A stretch of DNA of 64,000 nucleotides from Roseomonas alba (GCF_019430885.1 NZ_JAHYBZ010000012.1:62001-126000), one strand, 5' to 3'. Shown: positions 35,319 to 43,163, counted from the stretch's first letter. The notes: generated by a model from the letters alone, not told the origin. Translations and numbers: made by a program.

Positions 35319-35415
35319 CCTGTCCGGATGAACTCATCTGGACAGGTGAAGATGCTCGCAAAAACAAGCATCTAGAGCATTGCAGGTGAACGGAAGTTTG
35401 CCGGAAACGCTCTAG
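35319..35415. repeat. Tandem three-hairpin intergenic repeat (CTAGAGC type)
   Basis: Three hairpins in a row: CCTGTCCGGATGA/TCATCTGGACAGG (35319-35346, 12 of 13), AGATGCT/AGCATCT (35350-35373, perfect 7), and CTAGAGC/GCTCTAG (35372-35415, perfect 7 with a long partly paired loop). It occupies the 397-bp gene-free gap between the DUF6683-like gene and panC. The remaining gap (35177-35318 and 35416-35573) shows no gene; a run of eight G lies at about 35219. Confidence 0.7.
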
Positions 35416-35573
35416 CGTCGCTCCGACGTTTCCGGGCGCTCTGACGCCAGCGGCCTTGCCGATCCGATACTCCGCATTGCCGCATTCGTGCCTGCGGTGG
35501 CGACAACGTCGTCAAGGTTGATGTCGCGCTGCCTGGTTGAGACGGGGCTCCGACAGGCTGCTAGAAGGCCTGG

Positions 35574-36413
35574 ATGCTGATCTGCCGTGACCTCGCCTCC
35601 CTCCGCGCCGCTACCGCCTCGCTGCGGGCTGCCGGTAAACGCCTCGCCCTGGTGCCCACCATGGGGGCACTGCATGACGGGCACCTCGCCCTGGTTGCCG
35701 CCGGGCGCCAGGCCGCTGATGCCGTGGCCACGTCCATCTTCGTCAATCCGCTGCAATTCAATGCGAATGAGGATCTGTCGCGCTATCCGCGCGACGAGGA
35801 GGGCGACCTCGGGAAGCTGCAGGCCGCCGGCTGTGACCTGGTTTGGATGCCGCCCGTCGAGGCCATGTATCCGCCCGGCAGTGCCACGGTGATCGAGGTC
35901 GCGGGCCCGACCGCCGGGTGGGAAGGCGATGCCCGCCCCGGCCATTTCCGTGGTGTCGCGACGGTCTGCTGCAAGCTGTTCCTGCAATCCCAGGCCGAGG
36001 TTGCCGCCTTCGGCGAGAAGGACTGGCAGCAGTTGCAGGTCGTCACCCGCATGGCCACCGATCTCGACATTCCCATCCGCATCCTTCCGGTGCCGACCGT
36101 GCGGGAGCCGGATGGGCTCGCCATGTCCTCGCGCAACCGGTTCCTCTCTGTCGAGGACCGCGCGACCGCACCCGTGCTGTACCGGACAATGACCCGCGCG
36201 GCATCGGAGATCGCCGCCGGCCGCGCGGTCGGCCCCGCGCTGGCTGATAGCATCGAGGCGCTGCGTGACACCGGCTTCGCGCCGGACTACCTCGCGCTGG
36301 TAGAAGCCGAGACGCTGAAGCCGCTGACCGCGCGGCGCCCGGGCGGCCCGATGCGGATCATCGCGGCAGCACGGCTCGGGACGGTGCGGCTGTTGGACAA
36401 CATTCCCGTCTGA
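35574..36413 (+). CDS. panC: Pantothenate synthetase
   Basis: A 279-residue enzyme that joins pantoate and beta-alanine with ATP to make pantothenate (vitamin B5, coenzyme A precursor). The nucleotide-binding PTMGALHDGH motif is at residues 28-37 (His34, His37), FVNPLQFNANEDLSRYPR binds pantoate, and AMSSRNRFLS is the second signature. Length is normal. AGAAGG precedes the ATG at 35574. panB is not adjacent. Confidence 0.96.
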   Translation: MLICRDLASLRAATASLRAAGKRLALVPTMGALHDGHLALVAAGRQAADAVATSIFVNPLQFNANEDLSRYPRDEEGDLGKLQAAGCDLVWMPPVEAMYPPGSATVIEVAGPTAGWEGDARPGHFRGVATVCCKLFLQSQAEVAAFGEKDWQQLQVVTRMATDLDIPIRILPVPTVREPDGLAMSSRNRFLSVEDRATAPVLYRTMTRAASEIAAGRAVGPALADSIEALRDTGFAPDYLALVEAETLKPLTARRPGGPMRIIAAARLGTVRLLDNIPV

Positions 36414-36523
36414 CAGCCGACGGACCTGGGGGGATCTGCCTCTGCACTTGCCCGAAGGATTTCGCTGCGATCCCGGATCGGCCATGCCATGATCCGGCTA
36501 TCGAGCCCTTCGGGATCTGCGCC

Positions 36524-37156
36524 ATGCGCCACCTCGCCGTCGCCCTGCTTCTTGCCGTCGCCATCGCCGCGCCCGCTGGCGCCCAGGTGATGTACAATGG
36601 CTGGAATATTGGCCCCGACTATGGGGCCATGGTCGACCAGGTGAACCGCGACCGCGCCGCCCAGATGCAGCAGATGCAACAGGGTGAGCAATGGGTCATC
36701 CAGCAGGCCATGCAGGACCCCATCTGCCAGCAATACTATGCCCAGCACCGCGCCCAGGGCGGCCAGACCCCTTGGCCCGCCTTCGCCTACCAATGCGCCG
36801 CCACCGGCCGCTTCTCACGCGAAGGCATGCAGGCTTTTCGCGACAATGAAAGCCGCAATCAGCGCGCCGAGCAGGATCGCTACCGCGCCTTGCAGGACGC
36901 CGAGCGTCAGCGCGGCATGGCCCAGGGCCAATGGGCGGACGGTTACGGCCGCAACCAAGCCGAGATGGGTCGCGTGATGCAGGGCCAGCAGACCTGGACG
37001 GACCCGCGGACTGGCCAGCAACAGGTGTTGCCCTACACGGGCGGCGCCATCACGCGCGACCCCGCCACCGGCCGCGTCTACGGCCGCGACGCCAGCGGAC
37101 AGCAATATGTCCAGGGCTCCGATGGCCTGTGGTACGCCCTGCGGCCTGGCTGGTGA
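36524..37156 (+). CDS. Exported Gln-rich hypothetical protein
   Basis: A 210-residue protein with a signal peptide ending at PAGAQ (about residue 21). The mature part is rich in Gln, Met, Arg and Tyr, with QQMQQGEQWVIQQAMQDPICQQYY and a long polar helix (ESRNQRAEQDRYRALQDAERQRG). The C-terminal third has short repeats with D-P-R/A-T-G (WTDPRTGQQQ, TRDPATGRVYGRD), which look like beta-turn units. Two cysteines (in PICQQ and YQCAA) may form a disulfide. Not recognised; no function assigned. Confidence 0.75.
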   Translation: MRHLAVALLLAVAIAAPAGAQVMYNGWNIGPDYGAMVDQVNRDRAAQMQQMQQGEQWVIQQAMQDPICQQYYAQHRAQGGQTPWPAFAYQCAATGRFSREGMQAFRDNESRNQRAEQDRYRALQDAERQRGMAQGQWADGYGRNQAEMGRVMQGQQTWTDPRTGQQQVLPYTGGAITRDPATGRVYGRDASGQQYVQGSDGLWYALRPGW

Positions 37157-37280
37157 GCCGAGCTCCGCCTGCTCCCCCGTGCATGGCGGATCACTGGAAT
37201 TTCCGCGAACGCACCGGGTCAACAGGCATCTGAAGGCGGCGTCTTTCCAAGTGCCCGCTTCGATCCGCGACTGCGGCTAT

Positions 37281-37371
37281 CGGAGGGGCAACGCCCCTCC
37301 GGTTCTACAGCCGAAGCAGCCCAGTAGGGTCTGCAGCGAGGAGAAGTCCGGAGGGGAACGATACCCCTCCG
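37281..37371. repeat. Pair of module-a hairpins downstream of the Gln-rich protein gene
   Basis: Two hairpins of the same type: CGGAGGGGC-AAC-GCCCCTCCG (37281-37301, perfect 9) and CGGAGGGG...CCCCTCCG (37349-37371, perfect 8, 7-base loop). They lie between convergent genes and could act as terminators for both. Confidence 0.7.
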
Positions 37372-37381
37372 CTCTCATCCC

Positions 37382-38494
37382 TCACAGCGCGTGCATGGGC
37401 GCCGCGATCGCCTGGTCCATGTCCCACTTCGCGAGCGTATTCCAGCCGCGCTCATACTGCGGCGGGATGCCAAGCGCCCCAGCGCGGCCCAGTTCCGCCG
37501 CCGCGCGCATCGGCCAGTAGGGTTCGCGAAGCAGCACGCGGGCCAGCAGGATCAGGTCGGCCTTGCCCTCGGCCAGGATCTGCTGGGCCTGCTTCGGCTC
37601 GGTGATCAGGCCGACGGCCGCGACGGGGATGCCCGCGCCGTGCTTCACCGCCTCGGCGCCCGGCACCTGGTAGCCCGGCCCAAGCACGATCTTCTGCCCG
37701 GCATCGAGACCGCCGGAGGACACGTCCATCAGGTCCACGCCGAGCGCCTTCACGCGGCGGGCGAGTTCGACGCTCTCCTCGGTCGTCCAGCCGCCATCCA
37801 CCCAGTCGGTGTGGGAGATACGCAGTGCCAGCGGCATGTCGGCCGGGATCGCGGCGCGGACAGCCGTCGCCATTTCCCGCACGAAGCGGGTGCGGCCTTC
37901 GAAGTCACCGCCCCAGGAATCATTGCGGCGGTTGCTGATCGGGCTGAGGAACTGGTGGCCGAGATAGCCATGCGCGCCATGGATCTCGATGAAGCGGTAA
38001 CCGGCCTTCACGGCGCGCTTCGCGGCTTCGGCGAAGGCGGTGATGGTGGCGCCGATCTCGGCCTCGGTCATGGCGTGCGGCACGGCGAAGCCTTCGAAGG
38101 CCTCAGCCGAAGGCGCCATGGTGGTCCAGGAGTTCTTCGCCGGGCCGTGCACCCAGGGCGCGGCGCGCGATGCCTTGCGCCCGGCATGGGCGATCTGGAT
38201 GCCGGCGACCGACCCGGCCGCGTGAATGGCCGCGACCATGCGCGCATGGGCGGCCATCTGCGTGTCGTTCCAGATGCCGACATCGGCGGGGGTGATGCGG
38301 CCTTCCGGCAGCACGGCCGAGGCTTCGGTGATCACCAGGCCCGCGCCGCCCACGGCGCGCGAGACGAGGTGCTGCATGTGCCAGTCGGTCGGCACTCCAT
38401 CCTCACGGCACGAATACATGCACATGGGCGAGACGCCGATGCGGTTCTTCAGCGTGAGGCCACGCAGGGTGAAGGGCGAGAAGAGATCGCTCAC
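37382..38494 (-). CDS. Old yellow enzyme family NADH:flavin oxidoreductase (YqjM/NamA-like)
   Basis: A 370-residue TIM-barrel flavoprotein. Its N terminus LFSPFTLRGLTLKNRIGVSPMCMYS is typical of the YqjM class. The substrate-binding HxxH-type site lies in IEIHGAHGYLGHQFLSPISNRRNDSWGG, and ADLILLARVLLREPYWP is the FMN-phosphate region. Such enzymes reduce alpha,beta-unsaturated carbonyls or nitro compounds with NAD(P)H. Its ATG overlaps the stop of the DUF2272 lipoprotein gene (ATGA at 38491-38494), making it the last gene of a three-gene coupled operon. Confidence 0.93.
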   Translation of the reverse strand: MSDLFSPFTLRGLTLKNRIGVSPMCMYSCREDGVPTDWHMQHLVSRAVGGAGLVITEASAVLPEGRITPADVGIWNDTQMAAHARMVAAIHAAGSVAGIQIAHAGRKASRAAPWVHGPAKNSWTTMAPSAEAFEGFAVPHAMTEAEIGATITAFAEAAKRAVKAGYRFIEIHGAHGYLGHQFLSPISNRRNDSWGGDFEGRTRFVREMATAVRAAIPADMPLALRISHTDWVDGGWTTEESVELARRVKALGVDLMDVSSGGLDAGQKIVLGPGYQVPGAEAVKHGAGIPVAAVGLITEPKQAQQILAEGKADLILLARVLLREPYWPMRAAAELGRAGALGIPPQYERGWNTLAKWDMDQAIAAPMHAL

Positions 38495-39414
38495 GAGGCA
38501 GGACCCTCAGTGTTGGGTGGCGAGGACCATGGGGGCAGCCGCCCCAGCCGGTTCTCCAGGATGGCGAACCATGTGGGCTGTCCGGCCGGTCTGGGAAGAA
38601 GGAAACCCGCGGCGTCGGTCGGGAAGCGCGAGAGCGTCACGGCATCGCGGACATTGCCGCCCACCGCCTCGACGACGCCCGACGCGACGCGCACCACGAT
38701 ATCGCAATGCATGGGGCGGAAGTGGCCGGTCTCGGCCACGCGGTCGCGCCAGGACGTCAGTGGCGCGCGCGACCGGTCCGCGCAGACCAGGTCGCCGACC
38801 CGCGGGGCACGCTCGGTGACCTCACGGGGCACGAAGGGCGCGGTCGCCGGGAAGCGCTGCGCATCGGCGATCAGCGCATCCAGGTAGAAGGCGTGCGCGG
38901 CCGAAGGCGGGAACTCCCGCGCATCGATCCCGGCGCTGCGCATGACGAAGGAGATGAAGGCGGCCGACCAGGCAGGCTCCCGCCAGAGCTGCGGACTGTT
39001 CTCGCGATACAGGACGCGGTTTCGCGCGATCGGCGCTGCGCCTTCCGGCACTGCGCGCCAATAGGCCAGGACGCGAGGGAAATTCGCCGGAGCGGATTCA
39101 AGGTCAGGCGATATGGCCGCGGCATCCTGGCGCCCCCAGTCGATCCATTCGGCCTCGGCGATGCGCAGCACGCGCTCGCGGGCGGCGGGCGGGTAGGAGA
39201 GCGGCGGTTCCGGGGGCGGCTGGGCGGCGCAGGCGGCGAGGGACAGCGCGGCAGCGAGGAGGGGGGCTTTGCCCCCCTCCGAACCCGCGAAGCAGTGCTT
39301 CGCGCCCACCAAAGGCCACAGTGCCTTTGGAAACCATGACCTGGCGCCCTGCGCCACGGCTGCGCCGGATGGCGGAAGCACCCGCTGGGCTCGGCGGCGG
39401 GTTGCGATGGTCAT
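38491..39414 (-). CDS. DUF2272 lipoprotein whose leader contains a hairpin repeat
   Basis: A 307-residue protein. The conserved domain has IAEAEWIDWG, EPAWSAAFISFVMRSAGIDAREFPPS and HAFYLDALIADA, the pattern of DUF2272 (possibly a papain-like fold; unproven). A lipobox SLAAC puts the lipidated cysteine at residue 62. This is far from the ATG because residues 29-52 are encoded by the repeat at 39258-39330. The ATG at 39414 overlaps the upstream stop (ATGA). A GTG inside the repeat (residue 36) would give a shorter leader. The gene is translationally coupled on both sides. Confidence 0.82.
   Translation of the reverse strand: MTIATRRRAQRVLPPSGAAVAQGARSWFPKALWPLVGAKHCFAGSEGGKAPLLAAALSLAACAAQPPPEPPLSYPPAARERVLRIAEAEWIDWGRQDAAAISPDLESAPANFPRVLAYWRAVPEGAAPIARNRVLYRENSPQLWREPAWSAAFISFVMRSAGIDAREFPPSAAHAFYLDALIADAQRFPATAPFVPREVTERAPRVGDLVCADRSRAPLTSWRDRVAETGHFRPMHCDIVVRVASGVVEAVGGNVRDAVTLSRFPTDAAGFLLPRPAGQPTWFAILENRLGRLPPWSSPPNTEGPAS
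39258..39330. repeat. Three-hairpin repeat (modules a-b-c) inside the DUF2272 gene
   Basis: Module a: GGAGGGGGGC/GCCCCCCTCC (39258-39280, perfect 10). Module b: GCGAAGCA/TGCTTCGC (39287-39303, perfect 8). Module c: CCAAAGGC/GCCTTTGG (39309-39330, perfect 8). This is the most complete copy of the family and lies wholly within coding sequence, adding about 24 residues without a stop codon. Confidence 0.85.
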
Positions 39415-41201
39415 TTCGACAGTTCGGCCACGCGCCAGGTATCGGTTTCCAAAGGCCCTGTGGCCTTTGGTGGGGTGGTTTGGAGGGGCAAGGCCCCTCC
39501 AACGGCGCCCTCCGCCGGCACCAGTGCCGCCAGCACCGCCGCCTGGACCGCCACCCCGCCCTCGACGACGAGCGCGTCGCCGTCCGGCCGAATGCGCGCC
39601 TGCACGAAGCGCAGCGCGAGATCGGCCAGGAAGGCGAGCCGCCGCACCTCTTCCTCGGGCATCGCCAGACGCCCCTGTGAGCGGGCGAGCTGCGCCGCGC
39701 GAAGGGCGCGCAGCAGCAACGCCAGTTCTTCCGTATCCGCCGCCGGCGCGCCCGGCAGGGTCATGGTGTCCACCGGACCCGGCTGAGTGATCAACGCCAG
39801 CGCCGCGATGCCACGCCGCAGGGCTTCGGCGGTCTCCGCGCCGCCGCAGCGCGCGAGCGCCAACAGCGCCGCGGCGTGTTCAGCGACCGAGGCCGTACCG
39901 CCCGGCTCGACGAACACGCCGTCGCCCGATTGGAGCGCCAGCAGCCGCGCTGCCAGGGCCGCCGCATGCTCCGGCGCTTCGCCATCGACGCGGTGCAGGG
40001 TCTCGGCCGCCATGATTGCGGCAGCGAGCTCGGACGGCGCGGTTTCCGTTTCGGGTAGGGCCGACAGCAGGCGCCGTGCCGCCGCGCCGGCCTTCTTCGC
40101 GCGACCGAACAGCGCCTGGGCGGCGAGCGCGGCGCCAATACGCTGCGTAGGCCCGGCACAGGCAGCATCGACACCGCGCGCGGCGACGATGGGCGCCTCG
40201 GTCCCGCGTAACAGCAGGCGGTCCTCGCGCGCCGACAGCGTCTCGCCGGGCCCGAGGCGTTCGGCGGCGTAGCGTGTCAGCAGCCAGTGCAGCCGCCCCT
40301 CGGCCGGGCCGCTCGCCTTGACGCTCAACAGGCGGGCGGGGCCCGCTGGGGTGACGGTCAGCGACAGCGCATGGGACGGCGTACGGTCCTGCTGCGCGCC
40401 GAAGGTAGCGATCGGGCCCTGATGGACGGTCACGTTCTCGCCGGCGGGGCTCGGGCGCATCGCATCGCCGAGCATCAGGCGCGCATAGGTTACGCCATCG
40501 CCGGGGCTCATCGCGTCGCAGGCAGTGGTGATGCGGGGTCGCTCGAAGGACACGCCCGGCAGGGGTGTCAGCGTGACCTCCAGTGTCACCATCGGCGTGT
40601 CGGGCCGCAGCAGATAGGCGTAGCGTAGCCGCGCGACCTCCTGGGGGCCGCTGCGCGAGAAGCGGCCGCCGCGGCCCGAGAGCATGCTTTCGTGGAACAG
40701 CCGCACGCCGCCTTCGGCATCCTCGATGCCGGCTGTGACGATGGCGTCCTCGACATCCAGGCAGTGCCAGCGACGGCGAAAGGCGAATTCAACCAAGTTG
40801 CCGCCATGGATCGCAGCGGGCGGGCCGTCCTGGCCGTGGAAATGCTGGTGGATCTCGCCGCGGAACAGATCGCCGGTGAACAGGTGGTGTGGCGTGGCGA
40901 TGCGGAAGTTCCGCGGTGTCTCGTCCTCCACCACGATTCGGGCCGGGCCGATGGAGCGCGGTGCCGGGCCGGGTCCGGCCGCAAGGGCGAGCAGCAGGGC
41001 CACCGCGCCTTCGGCCCCGCCCAGCATCGGGTGGGCCAGCGCCTCGGCCGCCGCGGCATTGTCGGCCAGGACGAAGACCGTGCCCTCTGGCTTCTGCGCG
41101 AAGGCGGGGGCGTAGCCATCGGGCAGGCGCACCGGGGCCAGGAAGCGTGCCAGCCCCCGCGCCAGACCATCCCGCACCACATCCATGCCATTGCTACTCA
41201 T
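39411..41201 (-). CDS. Uncharacterised 596-residue protein, first gene of the DUF2272/OYE operon
   Basis: Not recognised. No signal peptide or membrane segment is evident. The first half (to about residue 290) has alternating hydrophobic strands (RYAYLLRPDTPMVTLEVTLT, ALSLTVTPAGPARLLSVKAS), suggesting beta-sandwich domains. The second half is Ala/Leu-rich and helical, with a repeat-like unit SGDGVFVEPGGTASVAEHAAALLALARCGG that recalls alpha/alpha toroids (terpenoid cyclase or polysaccharide-lyase folds). That is only a resemblance. Residues 567-585 are encoded by a hairpin repeat. It is divergent (46 bp) from the paired exported-protein genes and overlaps the DUF2272 gene. Confidence 0.75.
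   Translation of the reverse strand: MSSNGMDVVRDGLARGLARFLAPVRLPDGYAPAFAQKPEGTVFVLADNAAAAEALAHPMLGGAEGAVALLLALAAGPGPAPRSIGPARIVVEDETPRNFRIATPHHLFTGDLFRGEIHQHFHGQDGPPAAIHGGNLVEFAFRRRWHCLDVEDAIVTAGIEDAEGGVRLFHESMLSGRGGRFSRSGPQEVARLRYAYLLRPDTPMVTLEVTLTPLPGVSFERPRITTACDAMSPGDGVTYARLMLGDAMRPSPAGENVTVHQGPIATFGAQQDRTPSHALSLTVTPAGPARLLSVKASGPAEGRLHWLLTRYAAERLGPGETLSAREDRLLLRGTEAPIVAARGVDAACAGPTQRIGAALAAQALFGRAKKAGAAARRLLSALPETETAPSELAAAIMAAETLHRVDGEAPEHAAALAARLLALQSGDGVFVEPGGTASVAEHAAALLALARCGGAETAEALRRGIAALALITQPGPVDTMTLPGAPAADTEELALLLRALRAAQLARSQGRLAMPEEEVRRLAFLADLALRFVQARIRPDGDALVVEGGVAVQAAVLAALVPAEGAVGGALPLQTTPPKATGPLETDTWRVAELSK
39449..39502. repeat. Hairpin repeat (modules c-a) inside the 3' end of the 596-residue gene
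   Basis: Module c: CCAAAGGCC/GGCCTTTGG (39449-39470, perfect 9). Module a: TTGGAGGGGC-AAG-GCCCCTCCAA (39480-39502, perfect 10). It encodes part of the C-terminal tail and leaves the frame open for a further 11 codons. Confidence 0.85.
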
Positions 41202-41247
41202 CGAGCCTGTTCTAGCCGCGCTATGCTGCGGCGCGATAGGGTGCGTC

Positions 41248-42072
41248 ATGACCATGATTCTCAGGGCCTGGACCGCCGCCGCTGTACTGGCCGGCCTCGC
41301 CACCGTGGCGCGGGCCGAAGATGCCGCCGCGCTGCTCGCCCGCGCGCCGGCGCTTTCGCTGGATGGACCGGTCACGTCGCTCACCGCGCCGGTCGAGGTC
41401 GCGCAGGCCGGCTGGGGCCCTTTTCGCCGGCTTTGCGTCGCGCAGGTGTTACTGCGCCCGTCCGACGGGGCGGAGGTCGCGGCCGCTCCGCCTACCTGCT
41501 TCACCGTCGAGGACGCACGGAACGATAACGGCACTTGGCGGCTTTCCCTGCGCGCCGAACTGGGCGGCGCGGGACCCGACATCCCCATCGCGGTGACACG
41601 CGACGCCACCGGGCATTTCGGCCAGGTCCGGATCACCGTGCCGGAGGGCGTCCCGCCCATCCCGCCGCCGCAGCTTGAACGACTGCACGCGGTGATGCAG
41701 GCGGCGGTGCAGGCGCATGGCCTGGAACGCGCAACCATCGCTCCGAACATGCCCTTCGTGATCCCGCTGCCGATAAGCGCTGTGAATCCGGGCATGCATG
41801 TCGATGGCGGCGGCTTCACCTGCTCCCCCGAAGGCCAGGGTCAGGTGCGCGGCCGGTCGGTCATCGTCGCGTCGTGCCAGGCGAGCCTGTCGGCAGAGGT
41901 CTCGCCAGGGCGATCCATGCGGATCACCGCCGCCGGGCACTTCGCGATTGATGTCGAGACCGGGTTGGTCCTGCGCCATGGCTACGGGTCTTTCCTCGTG
42001 CTCGACGCAGACCCGAACGGCAGCATGGGCCGGACGGAAATGCGCGGGGTGTCGCGGCAGAGCCTGCAATGA
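41248..42072 (+). CDS. Exported protein of unknown function, paralogue 1
   Basis: A 274-residue protein with a signal peptide ending at VARAED (about residue 23). Not recognised, but clearly related to the next gene: both have LTAPhehh..AGWG followed by a Cys, a second Cys before VEDAR/VEARxxxxGT, and two further Cys near GGFTCSPEG and IVASCQA. The four shared cysteines suggest two disulfides in the periplasm. ATG at 41248 is chosen for the signal peptide; an earlier frame start at 41185 overlaps the divergent gene. Confidence 0.75.
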   Translation: MTMILRAWTAAAVLAGLATVARAEDAAALLARAPALSLDGPVTSLTAPVEVAQAGWGPFRRLCVAQVLLRPSDGAEVAAAPPTCFTVEDARNDNGTWRLSLRAELGGAGPDIPIAVTRDATGHFGQVRITVPEGVPPIPPPQLERLHAVMQAAVQAHGLERATIAPNMPFVIPLPISAVNPGMHVDGGGFTCSPEGQGQVRGRSVIVASCQASLSAEVSPGRSMRITAAGHFAIDVETGLVLRHGYGSFLVLDADPNGSMGRTEMRGVSRQSLQ

Positions 42073-42977
42073 TGGGCCGTGGCGATCGGAGAGGGACTTT
42101 GCCTCCCTCCGGACCTCTCCTCACCAAAGGCCTTTCGGCCTTTGGCGGGCGCGAAGCTCTGCTTCGTGGTGCACGAGGGGAGCAGAGCCCCTTTACATTC
42201 GCCTTTGCCAGCCCCGGGACCACGCGCAGGGCCATTTCGTGGCTTGTCCTGGCCTCGCTTGCCGCCGCCGCTCCTGCCGTCGCCCAACCTGCCGATTGGC
42301 GTCGCGTCGCGCCTGTCCTGCCCATCCAGGGCGTCATCCGCCCGCTGACAGCGCCGATTGCGATCGGCGGTGCCGGCTGGGGGACTTGGAGTGCCCTGTG
42401 CCGGGAGCAGGCCATTCAGCCGGGCCGACCGGCGCAGCGGGACTGCCTGAACGTTGTCGAGGCGCGGACGGAGGCAGATGGCACACGGCTGGCGCTGGTG
42501 CAGGACAGGCTTGGGTTGCGGATGACGGTGCTGCGGGGAACCGATGGACGGATCCGGGAATTCGCGGCGCAGCGACCGGATGGAACGCCGGCGGCACCGG
42601 ATGAGGCTCGGGACGCGCTGCTCGCCACCTGGCGGGGACAGTTCCAGACTCTCAGCCTGACCACACGGCGGATCGCGCCGCGCGAAGATTTCCCGCTGGC
42701 GATCGAAGGGTCTGCCCGCGGTGGGGTATGCCGGCCGGAAGGGACCGCGATGATTGCGCAGCGCAACGTCGTCGTCGCGCGCTGCGCGGTGGAACTGGCG
42801 GGGCGGCTGCGCGGCGGGGAGGCCAATGCCCGCATCGCCATCTTTGCCCGCGTCGCGGTGGATGTTGCGACGGGGATGGTCTCGGCGCAGCACTACGCCA
42901 CGCGCATCGAGACCTTCGCGGCGAATGGGCGCTCGAACGGCGTGGTGGTCACGCCGTCCAAGGTCGTCCTGGAGTAG
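42069..42977 (+). CDS. Exported protein of unknown function, paralogue 2, with repeat-encoded N terminus
   Basis: A 302-residue frame that overlaps the upstream stop (ATGA at 42069). Residues from about 54 on look like a normal exported protein: a hydrophobic signal core (ISWLVLASLAAAAPAVAQ) and then a domain related to paralogue 1 (PLTAPIAIGGAGWG, CLNVVEARTEADGT, GGVCRPEG, VVVARCAVEL). Residues 7-41 are encoded by a multi-hairpin repeat, so the natural start codon appears to have been displaced. No ATG or GTG lies between the repeat and the signal core in this frame. Export efficiency is therefore uncertain. Function unknown. Confidence 0.7.
   Translation: MMGRGDRRGTLPPSGPLLTKGLSAFGGREALLRGARGEQSPFTFAFASPGTTRRAISWLVLASLAAAAPAVAQPADWRRVAPVLPIQGVIRPLTAPIAIGGAGWGTWSALCREQAIQPGRPAQRDCLNVVEARTEADGTRLALVQDRLGLRMTVLRGTDGRIREFAAQRPDGTPAAPDEARDALLATWRGQFQTLSLTTRRIAPREDFPLAIEGSARGGVCRPEGTAMIAQRNVVVARCAVELAGRLRGGEANARIAIFARVAVDVATGMVSAQHYATRIETFAANGRSNGVVVTPSKVVLE
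42088..42192. repeat. Multi-hairpin repeat (modules a-c-b-a) inside the start of paralogue 2
   Basis: Module a (imperfect, GAGGGA/TCCCTC core, 42088-42110), module c CCAAAGGCC/GGCCTTTGG (42124-42145, perfect 9), module b CGAAGC/GCTTCG (42152-42166, perfect 6), and a second a-like hairpin AGGGG/CCCCT (42176-42192). The c-b-a order is that of 39258-39330 read on the opposite strand. Confidence 0.8.
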
Positions 42978-42981
42978 TTCA

Positions 42982-43163
42982 TTATGCCAACGGCCCCTGT
43001 GCGGGACGGTTGGTATTCGCTTTTGCATGCCCTCAAACGCCGGGCGCAGACCTCCGGCTTGCTCGGCGTCGTGCCGAGGGCAGGCCCTCCGCGCGACGCC
43101 GGAGTGCCGGCGCGCCGCATTCGCGGCGTCGGCACGAGCCAAAGACTCGTGCCGTTGGCATTA
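42982..43163. repeat. Inverted-repeat-bounded intergenic element
   Basis: TTATGCCAACGGC near 42982-42994 and GCCGTTGGCATTA at 43151-43163 pair at 12 of 13 positions and enclose about 155 bases. Just inside the right end is GGCACGAG-CCAAAGA-CTCGTGCC. The right end overlaps the stop codon of the rraA-like gene. No coding potential is seen inside. Confidence 0.6.

Noticed and set aside
39415-39790. A plus-strand protein covering the repeat at 39.45 kb
   Set aside because: The frame is driven by the palindrome and by GC content; the minus-strand frames are translationally coupled and continuous.
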